64,000 nucleotides of DNA from Aminobacter sp. J41 (GCF_000526635.1 NZ_JAGL01000013.1:1-64000); one strand, 5' to 3'. Counted from the first letter of the stretch, positions 8,004 to 17,373 are shown. The notes: generated by a model from the sequence alone, not told the origin. Translations and numbers: made by a program.

Positions 8004-10061
8004 CTACCTCAACGCAGCCGCGATGTTGCCGCCGTCGACGGTGGTAACGTCCGCGGTCGTGCGTTCGGCGAGCGCATGGTGCAGGAATGCCTGGGCGACG
8101 TGGTCGGCAGTGACTTCAAGTCCGAGCAGGTTGCCGGACATGTAGTCCTTCTCAGAGAGCCCGCGCGCCTTCGAGCGGCTGGCGATCATTTCGTCCGTCA
8201 GGAGGCCCGAACGGATGCGGTCGGCATTGACCGCGTTCGAGCGCACGCCGATCGAGCCATATTCCAGCGCATACTGGCGCGACAGGAACAGGCTCGCGGC
8301 CTTCGGCAGGCCGTAGGCACCGAATTTCGGGCCGGGATTCACGGCCTGCTTCGAGGTGTTGAAGAGCAGCACGCCGCCGGTCTGCTGCGCCTTAAAAATC
8401 CGGACAGCTTCCCTGGCGACGTTCTGGTGCGAGAAGAAGTTGAGCTCGAAGCTCTTGCGAAGGAGCGCATCGTCAAGCTCGCCGATCTCGCCCTCGAAGG
8501 CAGCACCCGCATTGGAAACGACGATGTCGACGCCGCCATAGGTGCGCACGGCCTTGTCGAAGGCGGCGGCGATGTCGACAGGATTGGTGATGTCCGCACC
8601 GACGCCGATCGAGCCGTTGCCGGCTGCTTTCGCGGCTTCCGCTGCGCGGTCTGCGTCAAGGTCGACGACGACGACATGCGAGCCCTGTGCGGCAAACAGC
8701 TTGGCCGTTGCCGCACCGATCGCACCGGCGCCTCCGGTCACTAGCGTGACCTGACCGGTGAGCGGCTTCGGCTTGTTGCCGGCGAGCTTGGCCTGTTCTA
8801 GCGACCAGTATTCGAGCTCGAAGAGGTCCGACTTTGCCAGCGGGCGGAAGTCGCCGATGGCTTCCGCGCCACGCACGGCCTCGATCCACATCTCGCCGAC
8901 GTCCGAGGCAATCTTCGCGTCCTTGAGCGTGCGGCCGAAGCCGAACATGCCGAGGCCCGGTACCAGCAGGAGGCGCGGCATCGGGTCGAGCATGGTGCGC
9001 TTCATATCATCGCGCGCGTCATTCTCCTCAAAGTAGCGGGTGTAATCGTCGACGAAAGCGGCGACGCGCTCCTTCACCACTTGCTCGTAGGCCGCAAGAT
9101 CGTCGGCGTCTGGCGCGGGCAGGGCAAGGGGGCCGGTCTTGATGCGGATGGAAAGGTCCGGCGTCGACACGCCCCGTGCGGCGCGGCGCTCGAGGCCCTC
9201 TGCGTTCACGAATTCAAGGACCTGCGGCGATGTGCGGAAGACACAGACCATGCGGTCGAAGCGACCCTCGCCGTGGCGGACGGCTACCGCTCCACGCAGC
9301 ATCGGCGCGATCTGGGCCGGATCGGGCAGGCGATTCGGCAAGGTGACCGGAACCAGCCGGTTGACCTTGTTTGCCGCGATGTAATCTTCCGCCACTGTTA
9401 CGTGTTGGATCATGCGGTCGTAAGCTTCTTTCGCCGTCGCCCCGAAGGTGAAGATGCCGTGCTTGTCGAGGATCAGCCCCTCGACCGAGGTGTCCTGCTC
9501 GTAGATCTCGGCCGCGGCCTTGGCGAGGTCGAAGCCCGGCTTGATGTAGGGCACGTATCCCATCTTCGGCCCGAACACCTTGCGGATCAGCGCCTCGCTG
9601 TCGCTGCCCTGGTCGACGATGGCGAGTACGGCGGTGGAATGGGTGTGGTCGACGAACTTGTGCGGCAGGAACGCGTGCAGCAGCGTTTCGACCGACGGGT
9701 TGGGAGAGGACGGGTTGATGAGGTTGGCGCGTTGCAGCGCGACCATGTCCTCATCCGAAAGCTTGTCCAGCGTGCGTGCCTTGAGGAGCGGTCCGAGCTT
9801 CACAGCCGGCAGCCCCTCCGGTTCGATCACCGCCATATCCCAGCCGCTGCCCTTGACGTGCAGCACCGGCCAGCGATCGCCGACTAGGTCAATCGCCTCA
9901 AGCTTGACCGAGGTATTGCCGCCGCCATGCAGCACCAGGCGCGGATCGCCGCCGAGGAGGCGGGTCGTGTAAACCCGCAGCGCAAGGTCGCGCTCAACGC
10001 CCTTCTTCGCATAGCTCTCGACGAGGGCTTCGGCTTCGGTTTCGTTCCACAGGTTCTTCAT
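8004..10061 (-). CDS. Bifunctional class II aldolase / short-chain dehydrogenase (RhaD-type fusion)
   Basis: The 685-residue protein joins two enzymes. Residues 1 to about 420 form a class II (zinc) aldolase like rhamnulose-1-phosphate aldolase, with LHGGGNTSVK near residue 40, the metal-binding DHTHSTAVLAI near 138 and LDKHGIFTFGA. Residues from about 435 are a classical SDR domain: TGGAGAIGAATAK for NAD(P) binding, SNAG, and YGLPK as the catalytic YxxxK. In rhizobial rhamnose operons such fusions cleave rhamnulose-1-phosphate to DHAP and lactaldehyde and process the aldehyde. Here no rhaI or rhamnose kinase is present. The neighbours are a SorC regulator in the same operon, a ribose-type transporter and mtnK-mtnA, so a ketose-1-phosphate such as 5-methylthioribulose- or 5-deoxyribulose-1-phosphate is the more likely substrate. 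That is an inference. Confidence 0.88.
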   Translation of the reverse strand: MKNLWNETEAEALVESYAKKGVERDLALRVYTTRLLGGDPRLVLHGGGNTSVKLEAIDLVGDRWPVLHVKGSGWDMAVIEPEGLPAVKLGPLLKARTLDKLSDEDMVALQRANLINPSSPNPSVETLLHAFLPHKFVDHTHSTAVLAIVDQGSDSEALIRKVFGPKMGYVPYIKPGFDLAKAAAEIYEQDTSVEGLILDKHGIFTFGATAKEAYDRMIQHVTVAEDYIAANKVNRLVPVTLPNRLPDPAQIAPMLRGAVAVRHGEGRFDRMVCVFRTSPQVLEFVNAEGLERRAARGVSTPDLSIRIKTGPLALPAPDADDLAAYEQVVKERVAAFVDDYTRYFEENDARDDMKRTMLDPMPRLLLVPGLGMFGFGRTLKDAKIASDVGEMWIEAVRGAEAIGDFRPLAKSDLFELEYWSLEQAKLAGNKPKPLTGQVTLVTGGAGAIGAATAKLFAAQGSHVVVVDLDADRAAEAAKAAGNGSIGVGADITNPVDIAAAFDKAVRTYGGVDIVVSNAGAAFEGEIGELDDALLRKSFELNFFSHQNVAREAVRIFKAQQTGGVLLFNTSKQAVNPGPKFGAYGLPKAASLFLSRQYALEYGSIGVRSNAVNADRIRSGLLTDEMIASRSKARGLSEKDYMSGNLLGLEVTADHVAQAFLHHALAERTTADVTTVDGGNIAAALR

Positions 10062-10089
10062 GTCGGGTCCGGCGGTCTGTTGGATTGGA

Positions 10090-11043
10090 TCAGGAACTTT
10101 TCGGCAGGTCGGCCAGAAGGCGCTCGGCCATGCCCTGGGTGAGCACGAGATGGGTGGCGAAGCGCCCGGCGAGTGCCGCCTTCAGCGGCTCGAGCTTGGC
10201 CTCTTCCTGCACGACCATCATTCGCTTCGGAATGCTGCGCAGCGAAGCGAAGTCGGCGGAGATGACGCGGCGGTTGTAGTCGCAATCGAGCAGCTCGCCC
10301 CTCGCGTCGATCATCTGCCCGGCAATCACGCCCGTGGCACCCTGACGGCGCAGCTCTTCGACTTCCGCAGACGTCATCGCGCCGCATTTGACGACGTGCG
10401 CGTCTTCGCTGACGAGGCCGACGGAGTAGAGCGCAAGGTCGCAGTCGGCGACACCGGCCAGCTGCTCGCGGATCACCGGCTCCTCGCGCAGCTCGCGCGC
10501 CAGCCGCTCGTTCGTCAGCACCAGCGGCGCGTAGAAATTGAGGCCGCGCGCGTTGAGCCGGCGGGCGATCTCCATGGTGCACTGATCCGGTCGGTAGGAG
10601 TAGGGCGCGCCGAGATTGCCGCAGAGTTGCACGACGGTGACGTCGTGGAGGTCCGCGTAGGACATGACGTCGGCGATATTGTAGACGGTGCGGCCCCAGG
10701 CGATGCCGATTTTCTGGCCGCTTTCGGCGAGCGAGAGGAAGACGCTGGCGCCGAGGGCCGGGATCTCGGTTGCCGGATCAAAGGACGCGCCGTTTTCGGG
10801 GGCTACCCAGACGCCGTCTAGCCCGAAGGCGTCCTCGATCCGCCGCGCAAGCACGTCGCTTGCGAAGAGCGCGGTTGAGGTGGCGATGGTGACGATGCCG
10901 GTTTCGCGCGCCTTTCGCAGATAGAGCGCGACAGACGCGCGCGAGATGTCGAGCCGCTTGGCGACCTCGTCCTGCCGCAGGCCGTGGGTGTAATAGAGCC
11001 ACGCTGCCTTGTGCACGATCTGGTCGGCGGGGCGGATGGACAT
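10090..11043 (-). CDS. SorC/DeoR-type sugar-binding transcriptional regulator
   Basis: The 317-residue product has an N-terminal helix-turn-helix (RQDEVAKRLDISRASVALYL, near residues 20-40) and a SorC-type sugar-phosphate-binding C-terminal domain, containing GIAWGRTVYNIADV, VVQLCGNLGA and VGLVSEDAHVVKCGAMT. SorC proteins such as EryD and DeoR of Bacillus bind phosphorylated sugar effectors. I chose the ATG at 11043 because AGAGGAGAAG lies just upstream; the in-frame ATG at 11067 lacks a ribosome site. The gene lies 28 bp ahead of the aldolase/dehydrogenase and is surely co-transcribed with it. It probably controls its own operon and the transporter and mtnK operons. Candidate operators are at 11079-11095 and 14878-14894. 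Confidence 0.87.
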   Translation of the reverse strand: MSIRPADQIVHKAAWLYYTHGLRQDEVAKRLDISRASVALYLRKARETGIVTIATSTALFASDVLARRIEDAFGLDGVWVAPENGASFDPATEIPALGASVFLSLAESGQKIGIAWGRTVYNIADVMSYADLHDVTVVQLCGNLGAPYSYRPDQCTMEIARRLNARGLNFYAPLVLTNERLARELREEPVIREQLAGVADCDLALYSVGLVSEDAHVVKCGAMTSAEVEELRRQGATGVIAGQMIDARGELLDCDYNRRVISADFASLRSIPKRMMVVQEEAKLEPLKAALAGRFATHLVLTQGMAERLLADLPKSS

Positions 11044-11078
11044 CGACTTCTCCTCTTGGCTCGACATTATTCAATGTG

Positions 11079-11095
11079 AATGACAAAAGTCAATT
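11079..11095. promoter_or_regulatory. Candidate operator upstream of the SorC regulator
   Basis: GAATGACAAAAGTCAATTC (from 11078) is an imperfect dyad with a perfect core TGAC-AAAA-GTCA at 11081-11092, placed 36 bp before the regulator start. It shares the TTGAC half-site with the dyad in the transporter/mtnK divergent region. The role is inferred from position and symmetry only. Confidence 0.4.
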
Positions 11096-11181
11096 CGCAT
11101 GGCCGTTACGAAGAGGCAAGGGTGGCGGGTTCACGCCCGGGGACCCAGATGGTGATCGGTCAGCAAGCTAATGCTGAAGGC

Positions 11182-11209
11182 AAAAACCCGCCGGAGACCG
11201 GCGGGTTTT
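11182..11209 (-). terminator. Rho-independent terminator after the sugar ABC operon
   Basis: The arms AAAACCCGCCGG (11183-11194) and CCGGCGGGTTTT (11198-11209) pair perfectly with a three-base loop. On the minus strand the hairpin ends in a T-run. It follows the binding-protein stop at 11238 and separates the transporter operon from the SorC-aldolase operon. Confidence 0.88.
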
Positions 11210-11237
11210 GTCGAGGAAGCGCTCAGCTGACGCCGCC

Positions 11238-12281
11238 TTACTCGTTCGGGTTCGGCATCCATGCCGGCATGGCAACGTCAGCATGGCGGAACTGCGGCAT
11301 CTTTGCCGACAGGTCTTCCATGTTCTTGATATCGTTGTCGTTGAGGTCGGCCTGGGTGATGAGGGTCGGCGGCACGATGACGCTGCGGCCCGGATCTTCG
11401 CCAGCGAGCATCATGGCAAGCGCACGGACGGAGACCTGACCCACTACGGCGGGGTTGGTTGCCGCGGTTGCGGCCCAGGACGAGCCGGGCTCGCGCATTG
11501 CCGAAATGTCTGCGGTCGAGACGTCAGCCGAATAGATCTTGATGTCCGAAGACAGGCCTGCTTCATCGACCGCGATCTTCACGCCCTTGGCGAACTCGTC
11601 ATAAGGGGCGAACACAACCTGGATGCCGGGGTTGGCGGTCAGCACCGAACGGGCCTGGTTGGCGACCGAGTTGGCGATGGGGTTGTCGAGCGTGCCGAAC
11701 TGCGCGACTTCCTGGATGCCGGAATACTTCGCCTTGAACTCCTTCCAGGTCTCGTCGCGGCGGTCGAGCGGGGCGATGCCCGCGACATAGACATAGGCGG
11801 CCTTCCAGGACTCGCCATTGTCCTTGATCGCCTGCTCAAGGGCGAGGCGGGCAAGGTCACGGTCCGACTGCTCGATCTGCGGGATTTTGTCGTTCTCGAC
11901 GTTGACGTCGAAGGCGACGACCTTGATGCCGGCGTCGACCGCGCGCTGCGCGGCTTCTTTCATCGACTCGGTCAGGCCGTGCTGGATGATAATGCCGTCG
12001 ACGCCGAGCGCGATCGCCTGGTCGACCATGTCGGCCTGCAGCGCGGCGTCCTGGCGGCTGTCGAAGACGCGCAGGTCGACGCCCAGCGCCTTGGCCTGCG
12101 ACTCGACGCCCGACAGGTACGCCTGGAAGAAGTCACCGGTCGAAAGGTAGCGCACGAGCGCGATGCGCACGTTCTCCGGCTTGTCGAACGGTGCCGGGCG
12201 GTCCTGCGCCAGCGCCGGCAGCGCCAGCAGGCTGGCTGCGGCGAGCGTCAGCCTGCCCAATGTCCTGCGTGTGATGCTCAT
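11238..12281 (-). CDS. Sugar ABC transporter substrate-binding protein (ribose/RbsB class)
   Basis: The 347-residue periplasmic protein has a signal peptide over residues 1-25 (cleavage after LPALA), with RR near its start. The mature part is a type I periplasmic sugar-binding fold: VRIALVRYLSTGDFFQAYLSGV, DMVDQAIALGVDGIIIQHG and DAGIKVVAFDVNV are the usual strand-helix units of RbsB-like proteins. It is the third and last gene of the transporter operon, after ATPase and permease, and is followed by a clear terminator. The substrate is unknown from sequence. Since mtnK and mtnA diverge from the same region, 5-methylthioribose or 5-deoxyribose is a reasonable guess. Confidence 0.9.
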   Translation of the reverse strand: MSITRRTLGRLTLAAASLLALPALAQDRPAPFDKPENVRIALVRYLSTGDFFQAYLSGVESQAKALGVDLRVFDSRQDAALQADMVDQAIALGVDGIIIQHGLTESMKEAAQRAVDAGIKVVAFDVNVENDKIPQIEQSDRDLARLALEQAIKDNGESWKAAYVYVAGIAPLDRRDETWKEFKAKYSGIQEVAQFGTLDNPIANSVANQARSVLTANPGIQVVFAPYDEFAKGVKIAVDEAGLSSDIKIYSADVSTADISAMREPGSSWAATAATNPAVVGQVSVRALAMMLAGEDPGRSVIVPPTLITQADLNDNDIKNMEDLSAKMPQFRHADVAMPAWMPNPNE

Positions 12282-12328
12282 TCCTCACTCCTCCACGTTA
12301 TGCCGCTGTGCGGCGTATGCATTGCTCC

Positions 12329-13315
12329 CTATTTCGTCCTGCTCGACAGCGCGAAGGTGAACACGAGCGCCACGACGAGCACCGCGCCCTTGACGAAATC
12401 CTGCGTGTAGTAGGGGGCGTTCATCATGGTCAGCCCCTGCAGGAGAACGCCCACGAAGAGCGCGCCGATGGCGGTGCCGAAGGCGTTCGGCTTGGCGGCT
12501 CCCAGTACCGCAAAGCCGATCAGAGCGGCGGCAACCGCGTCGAGGAGCAGATTGTTACCTGAGGCGATGTCGCCGCGTCCAAGTCGCGCAGCGAGCAGAA
12601 TTCCGCCGATCGAGGCGAAAATTCCAGATATGACGTAGGCCCAGATCTTGTATGCCTTGACGGGTGCGCCGGCGAGTTCGGCTGCCTTCTCGTTGGAGCC
12701 GACGGCGTACATCATTCTCCCGAAGCGGGTGAATTCGAGGAAGAACCAGATCAGCACGGCCAGTACGAGCAGTACCACCACTGACACCGGCACGAGGTTC
12801 GGCAGGAAGAAGTCGAAGCGGTGACGGCCAAGCGACAGGAACGCTTCGCTGAAGGTGCCGGTAGCCGTCGAGCCGTCCGGCAGGGTCATGCCGGCCGCGA
12901 TCGAGCGGCCTTCGGTGGGGATGCGCTGCAGGCCGACCAGCAGGAACATCATGCCGAGCGTCGCCAGCAGGTCCGGGACGCGCATGTAGACGATGATGAT
13001 GCCGTTGATGAGGCCGACGATGGCGCCGATGGCAAGGCAGAACAGCACCGCGACAAACGCGCTCTGCTCCATCACCACCATCGCATAGGCCGCCGCCATC
13101 ATCGCACTGGTCGCGACCGAGCCGATGGACAGGTCAAAGCCGCCGACGACCAGCGTGGCCGTGACGCCCAGTGCCAGGATTCCGGTAATCGCCACGGACT
13201 GGAAGATGAAGACGGCGCTCTGCGGTGAGGCAAAGCCGGGCGCGGCAACCGCGAAGAAAATGATGAGCCCTGCAAGCAGCGCAAGGAAGCCGTAGCGGAT
13301 GACGATGTTTGCCAT
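12329..13315 (-). CDS. Sugar ABC transporter permease (RbsC class)
   Basis: This 328-residue inner-membrane permease of the ribose/xylose/AraH family forms a homodimeric channel. About nine to ten hydrophobic segments are visible, starting with IRYGFLALLAGLIIFFAVAA. The family signatures LVVGGFDLSIGSVATSAMMA and LLAARLGRGDIASGNNLLLD are present, and the C-terminus carries GTAIGALFVGVLLQGLTMM. The start ATG overlaps the ATPase stop by one base (TGATG), and the binding-protein gene follows after 47 bp. Confidence 0.92.
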   Translation of the reverse strand: MANIVIRYGFLALLAGLIIFFAVAAPGFASPQSAVFIFQSVAITGILALGVTATLVVGGFDLSIGSVATSAMMAAAYAMVVMEQSAFVAVLFCLAIGAIVGLINGIIIVYMRVPDLLATLGMMFLLVGLQRIPTEGRSIAAGMTLPDGSTATGTFSEAFLSLGRHRFDFFLPNLVPVSVVVLLVLAVLIWFFLEFTRFGRMMYAVGSNEKAAELAGAPVKAYKIWAYVISGIFASIGGILLAARLGRGDIASGNNLLLDAVAAALIGFAVLGAAKPNAFGTAIGALFVGVLLQGLTMMNAPYYTQDFVKGAVLVVALVFTFALSSRTK

Positions 13316-14829
13316 CAGGCGGCACCTCTTCTGTCGTCTTTGTCTTCGCCGGCGACCTGCGCCAGCAGTCTGTCCATGTCCAGGTTGGCGTTCCGATGCT
13401 CGCCGACGATGGTGTGCTCCGACATCACGAGGATGCGGTCGGCCGTCTCGAGCGCTTCGTCGAGCTCAGTAAGGAACAGGAGCGTCGCGCGGCCCGGCGC
13501 GCTGGCGCGCAGCTTTGCGGCAATGTCACGCCGCGCCGCGATGTCGACACCCTGAAAGGGCTCGTCAAGGATCAGCAACTGAGAGGGCTGCGACAGCCAC
13601 CGGCCGACCATCACCTTCTGCTGGTTGCCGCCCGAGAGCGTCTGCATCCGGTCGCGCTCGTTGCGGCAGACGATGCCGAGGCTCTGGATCTGCTCGCGCG
13701 CGATCGCCCGTTCGGCACGGGTGCGCAGGATACTTCCCAACGACAGCCGGGGCAGGAACGGCAGGCTCATGTTCTTGTAGAGATTGAAGTCCGCGACAAT
13801 GCCGCTCTCGGCGCGATCCTTGGCGACGAGGAAGACGCCGGCTGCGATGGCATCCGCAGACGTGCGCGGCGCATAGTCTTGTCGGGCTAGCCGCATCGTT
13901 CCGCCGAGCGGCCGGCGCACGCCGAACAGCGTCTCGGCGAGCTTCGTCTTACCGACGCCCACGAGACCGGTGATGGCGACGACCTCGCCGTCACCCAAGG
14001 TGAGCGAAAAGGGGCGGGCGGACGGCGCAATGCGCAGATCGTTCGCCTCGAACACTTTGCGAGTCGCATCCGCGACGGTCACTGCCGCATGACCCATCTG
14101 GCGGCCCAGCATCGCGTTGACCGCGCCCTCATAGTCGAGCGGCTTTTCCTCGAACACGCCGGTGATGACGCCGTCGCGGAGTGCTACGATCCGGTCGGCG
14201 ACGCGGCGAATGTCCGACATGCGGTGCGAGATATAGAGAATGGCGACGCCGTGGGCGCGCAAGCGGTCGATGACCGAGAACAGCCGGTTCGCCTCCGCGC
14301 TCGACAGCGACGAAGTGGGCTCATCAAGCACCATCACCTTGGGCTCATGCGCCATGGCGCGTGCGATCGCGACCATCTGCCGGTCGGCGAGCGAAAGATC
14401 CGAAATGCTTGCCCCGAGGTCCACCTGGAGCCCGAGCCGGTCGGCAACTGCCCGCGCCTCTCGACGCACCCGGCGCGGGTTGAAGATCAGCGGCGCGCTC
14501 TTGCCGCTGAGCCGGTCCATGGTGAGGTTCGTGGCCACGTCGAGCGTCGCAACGACGCCGTCATTGATGTTCTGGTGGACGGTGACCACGCCCGCCCGGA
14601 TCGCCTCGGCAGGCGAAGCCGGTTCATAAGGCTGTCCCGCCAGCTCCATCACGCCGCCGCCGCGAGGATAGACCCCGCTCATGATCTTGACGAGAGTGGA
14701 CTTGCCGGCGCCGTTCGCGCCCATCAGCACGGTAACGGTTCCCGTATGCAGTTCAAGATTGACGTCGTTCAGCACCCGGATGGGTCCGAACGACTTCTCC
14801 AGCCCTGCAATACGGAACATGGCATCCAT
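13315..14829 (-). CDS. Sugar ABC transporter ATP-binding protein (RbsA class, two ATPase domains)
   Basis: The 504-residue cytoplasmic ATPase has two ABC domains, as in RbsA, XylG and MglA. The first carries GANGAGKSTLVKIMSG near residue 38, LSLADRQMVAIARA and VMVLDEPTSSLS. The second, from about residue 260, has a degenerate Walker A (GLVGVGKTKLAE), then LSGGNQQKVMVGRWL and LLILDEPFQGVD. The first domain has a weak signature (LSLAD), usual in this family. The ATG at 14829 follows AGGGGAGGAAT. It opens the operon and diverges from mtnK across a 152-bp region that holds a palindrome. Confidence 0.93.
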   Translation of the reverse strand: MDAMFRIAGLEKSFGPIRVLNDVNLELHTGTVTVLMGANGAGKSTLVKIMSGVYPRGGGVMELAGQPYEPASPAEAIRAGVVTVHQNINDGVVATLDVATNLTMDRLSGKSAPLIFNPRRVRREARAVADRLGLQVDLGASISDLSLADRQMVAIARAMAHEPKVMVLDEPTSSLSSAEANRLFSVIDRLRAHGVAILYISHRMSDIRRVADRIVALRDGVITGVFEEKPLDYEGAVNAMLGRQMGHAAVTVADATRKVFEANDLRIAPSARPFSLTLGDGEVVAITGLVGVGKTKLAETLFGVRRPLGGTMRLARQDYAPRTSADAIAAGVFLVAKDRAESGIVADFNLYKNMSLPFLPRLSLGSILRTRAERAIAREQIQSLGIVCRNERDRMQTLSGGNQQKVMVGRWLSQPSQLLILDEPFQGVDIAARRDIAAKLRASAPGRATLLFLTELDEALETADRILVMSEHTIVGEHRNANLDMDRLLAQVAGEDKDDRRGAA

Positions 14830-14877
14830 GCCGCCATTCCTCCCCTGGACACGACGCTACGGCACGTTGTCGGCAAA

Positions 14878-14894
14878 TGTCAACATGATTGACA
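14878..14894. promoter_or_regulatory. Candidate operator between the sugar ABC operon and mtnK
   Basis: TGTCAACATGATTGACA is a perfect 6-bp inverted repeat, TGTCAA and TTGACA, with a 5-base spacer. It is centred 57 bp before the ATPase start and about 96 bp before mtnK, which suits control of both divergent operons. The half-site TTGAC is shared with the dyad ahead of the SorC gene at 11079-11095, so SorC is the likely binder. Confidence 0.55.
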
Positions 14895-14981
14895 ATTGCC
14901 AGACCGCTCACTAGCGTTTTCGACATTGGAGGCGGCCGCATTCATCTCGCGGCCGGGTGCGGGTGCGACGGGAGGAGTTGC

Positions 14982-16250
14982 ATGGACGCCAAATCTTTTG
15001 AGGCGTTAACGGTCGAAAGTTTGCCGGCACGGCTTGGTGGGCTGGAGGAGCTGCGGAGTCGGCTTGGCGCGGAGCCTTCGGCCTGGCGCGTGCGCGAGGT
15101 CGGCGACGGGAACCTCAATCTCGTCTTCATTGTCGAGACCGACAAGGGCGGCGTCATCGTCAAGCAGGCATTACCCTATGTACGCCTTGTCGGCGAAAGC
15201 TGGCCGCTGCCGCTGAAGCGGTCCTTCTTCGAATACCACGCGCTGACGCGCCAGCAGGCGCGGGCGCCTAGGCAGGTGCCGGAAGTCTACCACTTCGACG
15301 AGGCGCAGGCGCTCGTCGTCATGGAGTACCTGACGCCGCACGTAATCCTGCGCCGAGCGCTGATCGAGGGCCGGCAGCTGCCGAGCATCGCCGACGACCT
15401 CGGTCTGTTCATGGCGCGCACGCTGTTTCGCGGCTCCGACCTTTCGATGTCGACGCGCCAGCGCAAGGCCGACCTTGCCCTTTTCGCCGACAATGTCGAG
15501 CTGTGCGACATTACCGAAAACCTGGTCTTTTCGGATCCCTATTTCGAGGCCGAGCTGAACGCGCATACCAAGCCGCAGCTTGATCCGCTCGTTGCGGAGC
15601 TGCGCGCCGACCGCGACCTGAAGGTCACTGCACAGCGCATGAAGCACCTGTTTACCGCCAAGGCCGAAACGCTGGTGCACGGCGACCTGCACACCGGCTC
15701 GATCATGGTGACCGACAGCGACACGCGCGTCATCGATCCGGAATTCGCCTTCTACGGGCCGATCGCCTTCGACGTCGGCATGCTATTCGCCAATTTCTGG
15801 ATGTCCTACTTCTCGCAGGAAGGACACGAGGAGGGGGGCAGCCGCGAGCCGATGCGGGCCTATCTCCTCGACGTTCTGGAACGCTGCTGGAGCGTTTTCC
15901 GCACCGAGTTCTCGCGGCTGTGGCGAGAGGAGCGCAATGGTATCCTCTACCAGCGAACGTTATTTGAAGACCAGGGTGATGCGCTTGGCGCCGAACAGGC
16001 GCTTGATGAGCTCTTGCACGAGATCTGGGTCGACTTGCTCGGCTTTGCGGGTATCGAGATCCATCGCCGCATTCTCGGCCTCGCGCACAATGCCGACTTC
16101 GAGACCATTAGCGACCAGGACCTCAAGGCGCGCTGCGAGGCAAAGGCGCTGAAGTTCGGTCGCCACATCGCCGTCAACCGCGACCGGATCCACTCCATGA
16201 GCGAGGCAAATGCGCTGGCGGCACGACTTTGCAAGGGAGCGGTAACGTGA
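14982..16250 (+). CDS. mtnK: S-methyl-5-thioribose kinase MtnK
   Basis: The 422-residue kinase phosphorylates 5-methylthioribose, and in some bacteria 5-deoxyribose, at C1. It has an aminoglycoside phosphotransferase-like fold. Diagnostic stretches are [16 protein letters not shown] (nucleotide loop), [11 protein letters not shown] (ATP lysine), [15 protein letters not shown] (catalytic HGDLH) and [17 protein letters not shown] (metal-binding DPEF). The length is normal for MtnK. The ATG at 14982 follows GGGAGGAGTTGC; the longer frame to 14889 has no ribosome site. Its stop overlaps the mtnA start, so the two are translationally coupled. No mtnB, mtnC, mtnD or mtnW gene follows, so the classical methionine salvage pathway is not encoded here. 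Confidence 0.94.
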   Translation: MDAKSFEALTVESLPARLGGLEELRSRLGAEPSAWRVREVGDGNLNLVFIVETDKGGVIVKQALPYVRLVGESWPLPLKRSFFEYHALTRQQARAPRQVPEVYHFDEAQALVVMEYLTPHVILRRALIEGRQLPSIADDLGLFMARTLFRGSDLSMSTRQRKADLALFADNVELCDITENLVFSDPYFEAELNAHTKPQLDPLVAELRADRDLKVTAQRMKHLFTAKAETLVHGDLHTGSIMVTDSDTRVIDPEFAFYGPIAFDVGMLFANFWMSYFSQEGHEEGGSREPMRAYLLDVLERCWSVFRTEFSRLWREERNGILYQRTLFEDQGDALGAEQALDELLHEIWVDLLGFAGIEIHRRILGLAHNADFETISDQDLKARCEAKALKFGRHIAVNRDRIHSMSEANALAARLCKGAVT

Positions 16251-17344
16251 GGGTTGGCGACAGGCACTATCGCACGATCTGGCTGGCCGAGGACGGTCGC
16301 TCAGTCGACATCATCGACCAGCGCTGGCTGCCGCACGAGTTCCGCATCGCCAACCTTTCCAGTGTCGAGGATGTTGCGGTCGCCATTCGCGAAATGTGGG
16401 TGCGCGGAGCGCCGCTGATCGGCGTCACCGCCGCCTACGGCGTTGCCATCGCCATGCGCGACGACCCGTCGGATGCCAGGCTCGAATCTGTCTGGGACCA
16501 GTTGCACGAAACCCGCCCGACCGCGATCAACCTGCGCTGGGCGCTCGACGAGATGACGCGTGTGCTGAAGCCGCTGCCGTCGGAGGAACGCGCAGAGGCC
16601 GCATTCGCCCGCGCGGCGGAAATCGCCGACGAGGACGTCGAACTTAACCGTGCCATCGGCAGTCACGGTCTCACCCTGATCCGGCAGATCGCCGCATCAA
16701 AGAAGCCCGGCGAGCGCGTCAACATCCTCACCCACTGCAATGCCGGCTGGCTGGCAACGGTGGATTGGGGCACGGCGACGGCGCCGATCTACATGGCTGT
16801 CGAGGAGGGAATTCCGGTCCACGTCTATGTCGACGAGACCCGTCCGCGCAACCAGGGCGCGCAGCTGACCGCGTGGGAGATGGCTGGTCACGGCGTGCCG
16901 CACACGCTGGTGGTCGACAATGCCGGCGGCCACCTGATGCAGCATGGCGAAGTCGACATGGTGATCGTCGGTACCGATCGCACCACCGCCAATGGCGACG
17001 TCTGCAACAAGATCGGCACCTACCTGAAGGCGCTTGCTGCCCGCGACAACGGGGTGCCGTTCTACGTCGCCTTGCCGTCACCGACCATCGACTGGACCGT
17101 GAAGGACGGGGTCAAGGAAATTCCGATCGAGGAGCGCTCCGGCGACGAGGTTTCGCTGGTGTGGGGCCGCACTGCTTCGGGCGAGGTTGTGCAGGTCCGC
17201 ATTTCACCCGCCGCCACCGGCGCGGCCAATCCGGCGTTCGACGTCACGCCCGCCCGGCTCGTCACCGGCCTCATAACCGAACGCGGCGTTGCCCCGGCCT
17301 CGGCCGATGGTCTTCGCGCGCTCTTCCCTGACGAGCCCAGATAA
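16247..17344 (+). CDS. mtnA: S-methyl-5-thioribose-1-phosphate isomerase MtnA
   Basis: The 365-residue product is an aldose-ketose isomerase that turns 5-methylthioribose-1-phosphate into 5-methylthioribulose-1-phosphate and can act on 5-deoxyribose-1-phosphate. Active-site residues are visible: the cysteine of [18 protein letters not shown] near residue 157 and the aspartate of [18 protein letters not shown] near residue 244. The [15 protein letters not shown] loop binds phosphate. I chose the GTG at 16247, which forms a GTGA overlap with the mtnK stop and has GGGAG nine bases upstream; a TTG at 16229 is possible. A short hairpin follows at 17353-17373. Confidence 0.94.
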   Translation: MRVGDRHYRTIWLAEDGRSVDIIDQRWLPHEFRIANLSSVEDVAVAIREMWVRGAPLIGVTAAYGVAIAMRDDPSDARLESVWDQLHETRPTAINLRWALDEMTRVLKPLPSEERAEAAFARAAEIADEDVELNRAIGSHGLTLIRQIAASKKPGERVNILTHCNAGWLATVDWGTATAPIYMAVEEGIPVHVYVDETRPRNQGAQLTAWEMAGHGVPHTLVVDNAGGHLMQHGEVDMVIVGTDRTTANGDVCNKIGTYLKALAARDNGVPFYVALPSPTIDWTVKDGVKEIPIEERSGDEVSLVWGRTASGEVVQVRISPAATGAANPAFDVTPARLVTGLITERGVAPASADGLRALFPDEPR

Positions 17345-17352
17345 TAGCTTCC

Positions 17353-17373
17353 AGTCCGTCCACAAGACGGACT
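17353..17373 (+). terminator. Stem-loop after mtnA
   Basis: AGTCCGTC and GACGGACT (8 bp, 5-base loop) lie nine bases after the mtnA stop. There is no T-run after the stem, so it may be a weak or factor-dependent terminator or a message-end stabiliser. Confidence 0.45.
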
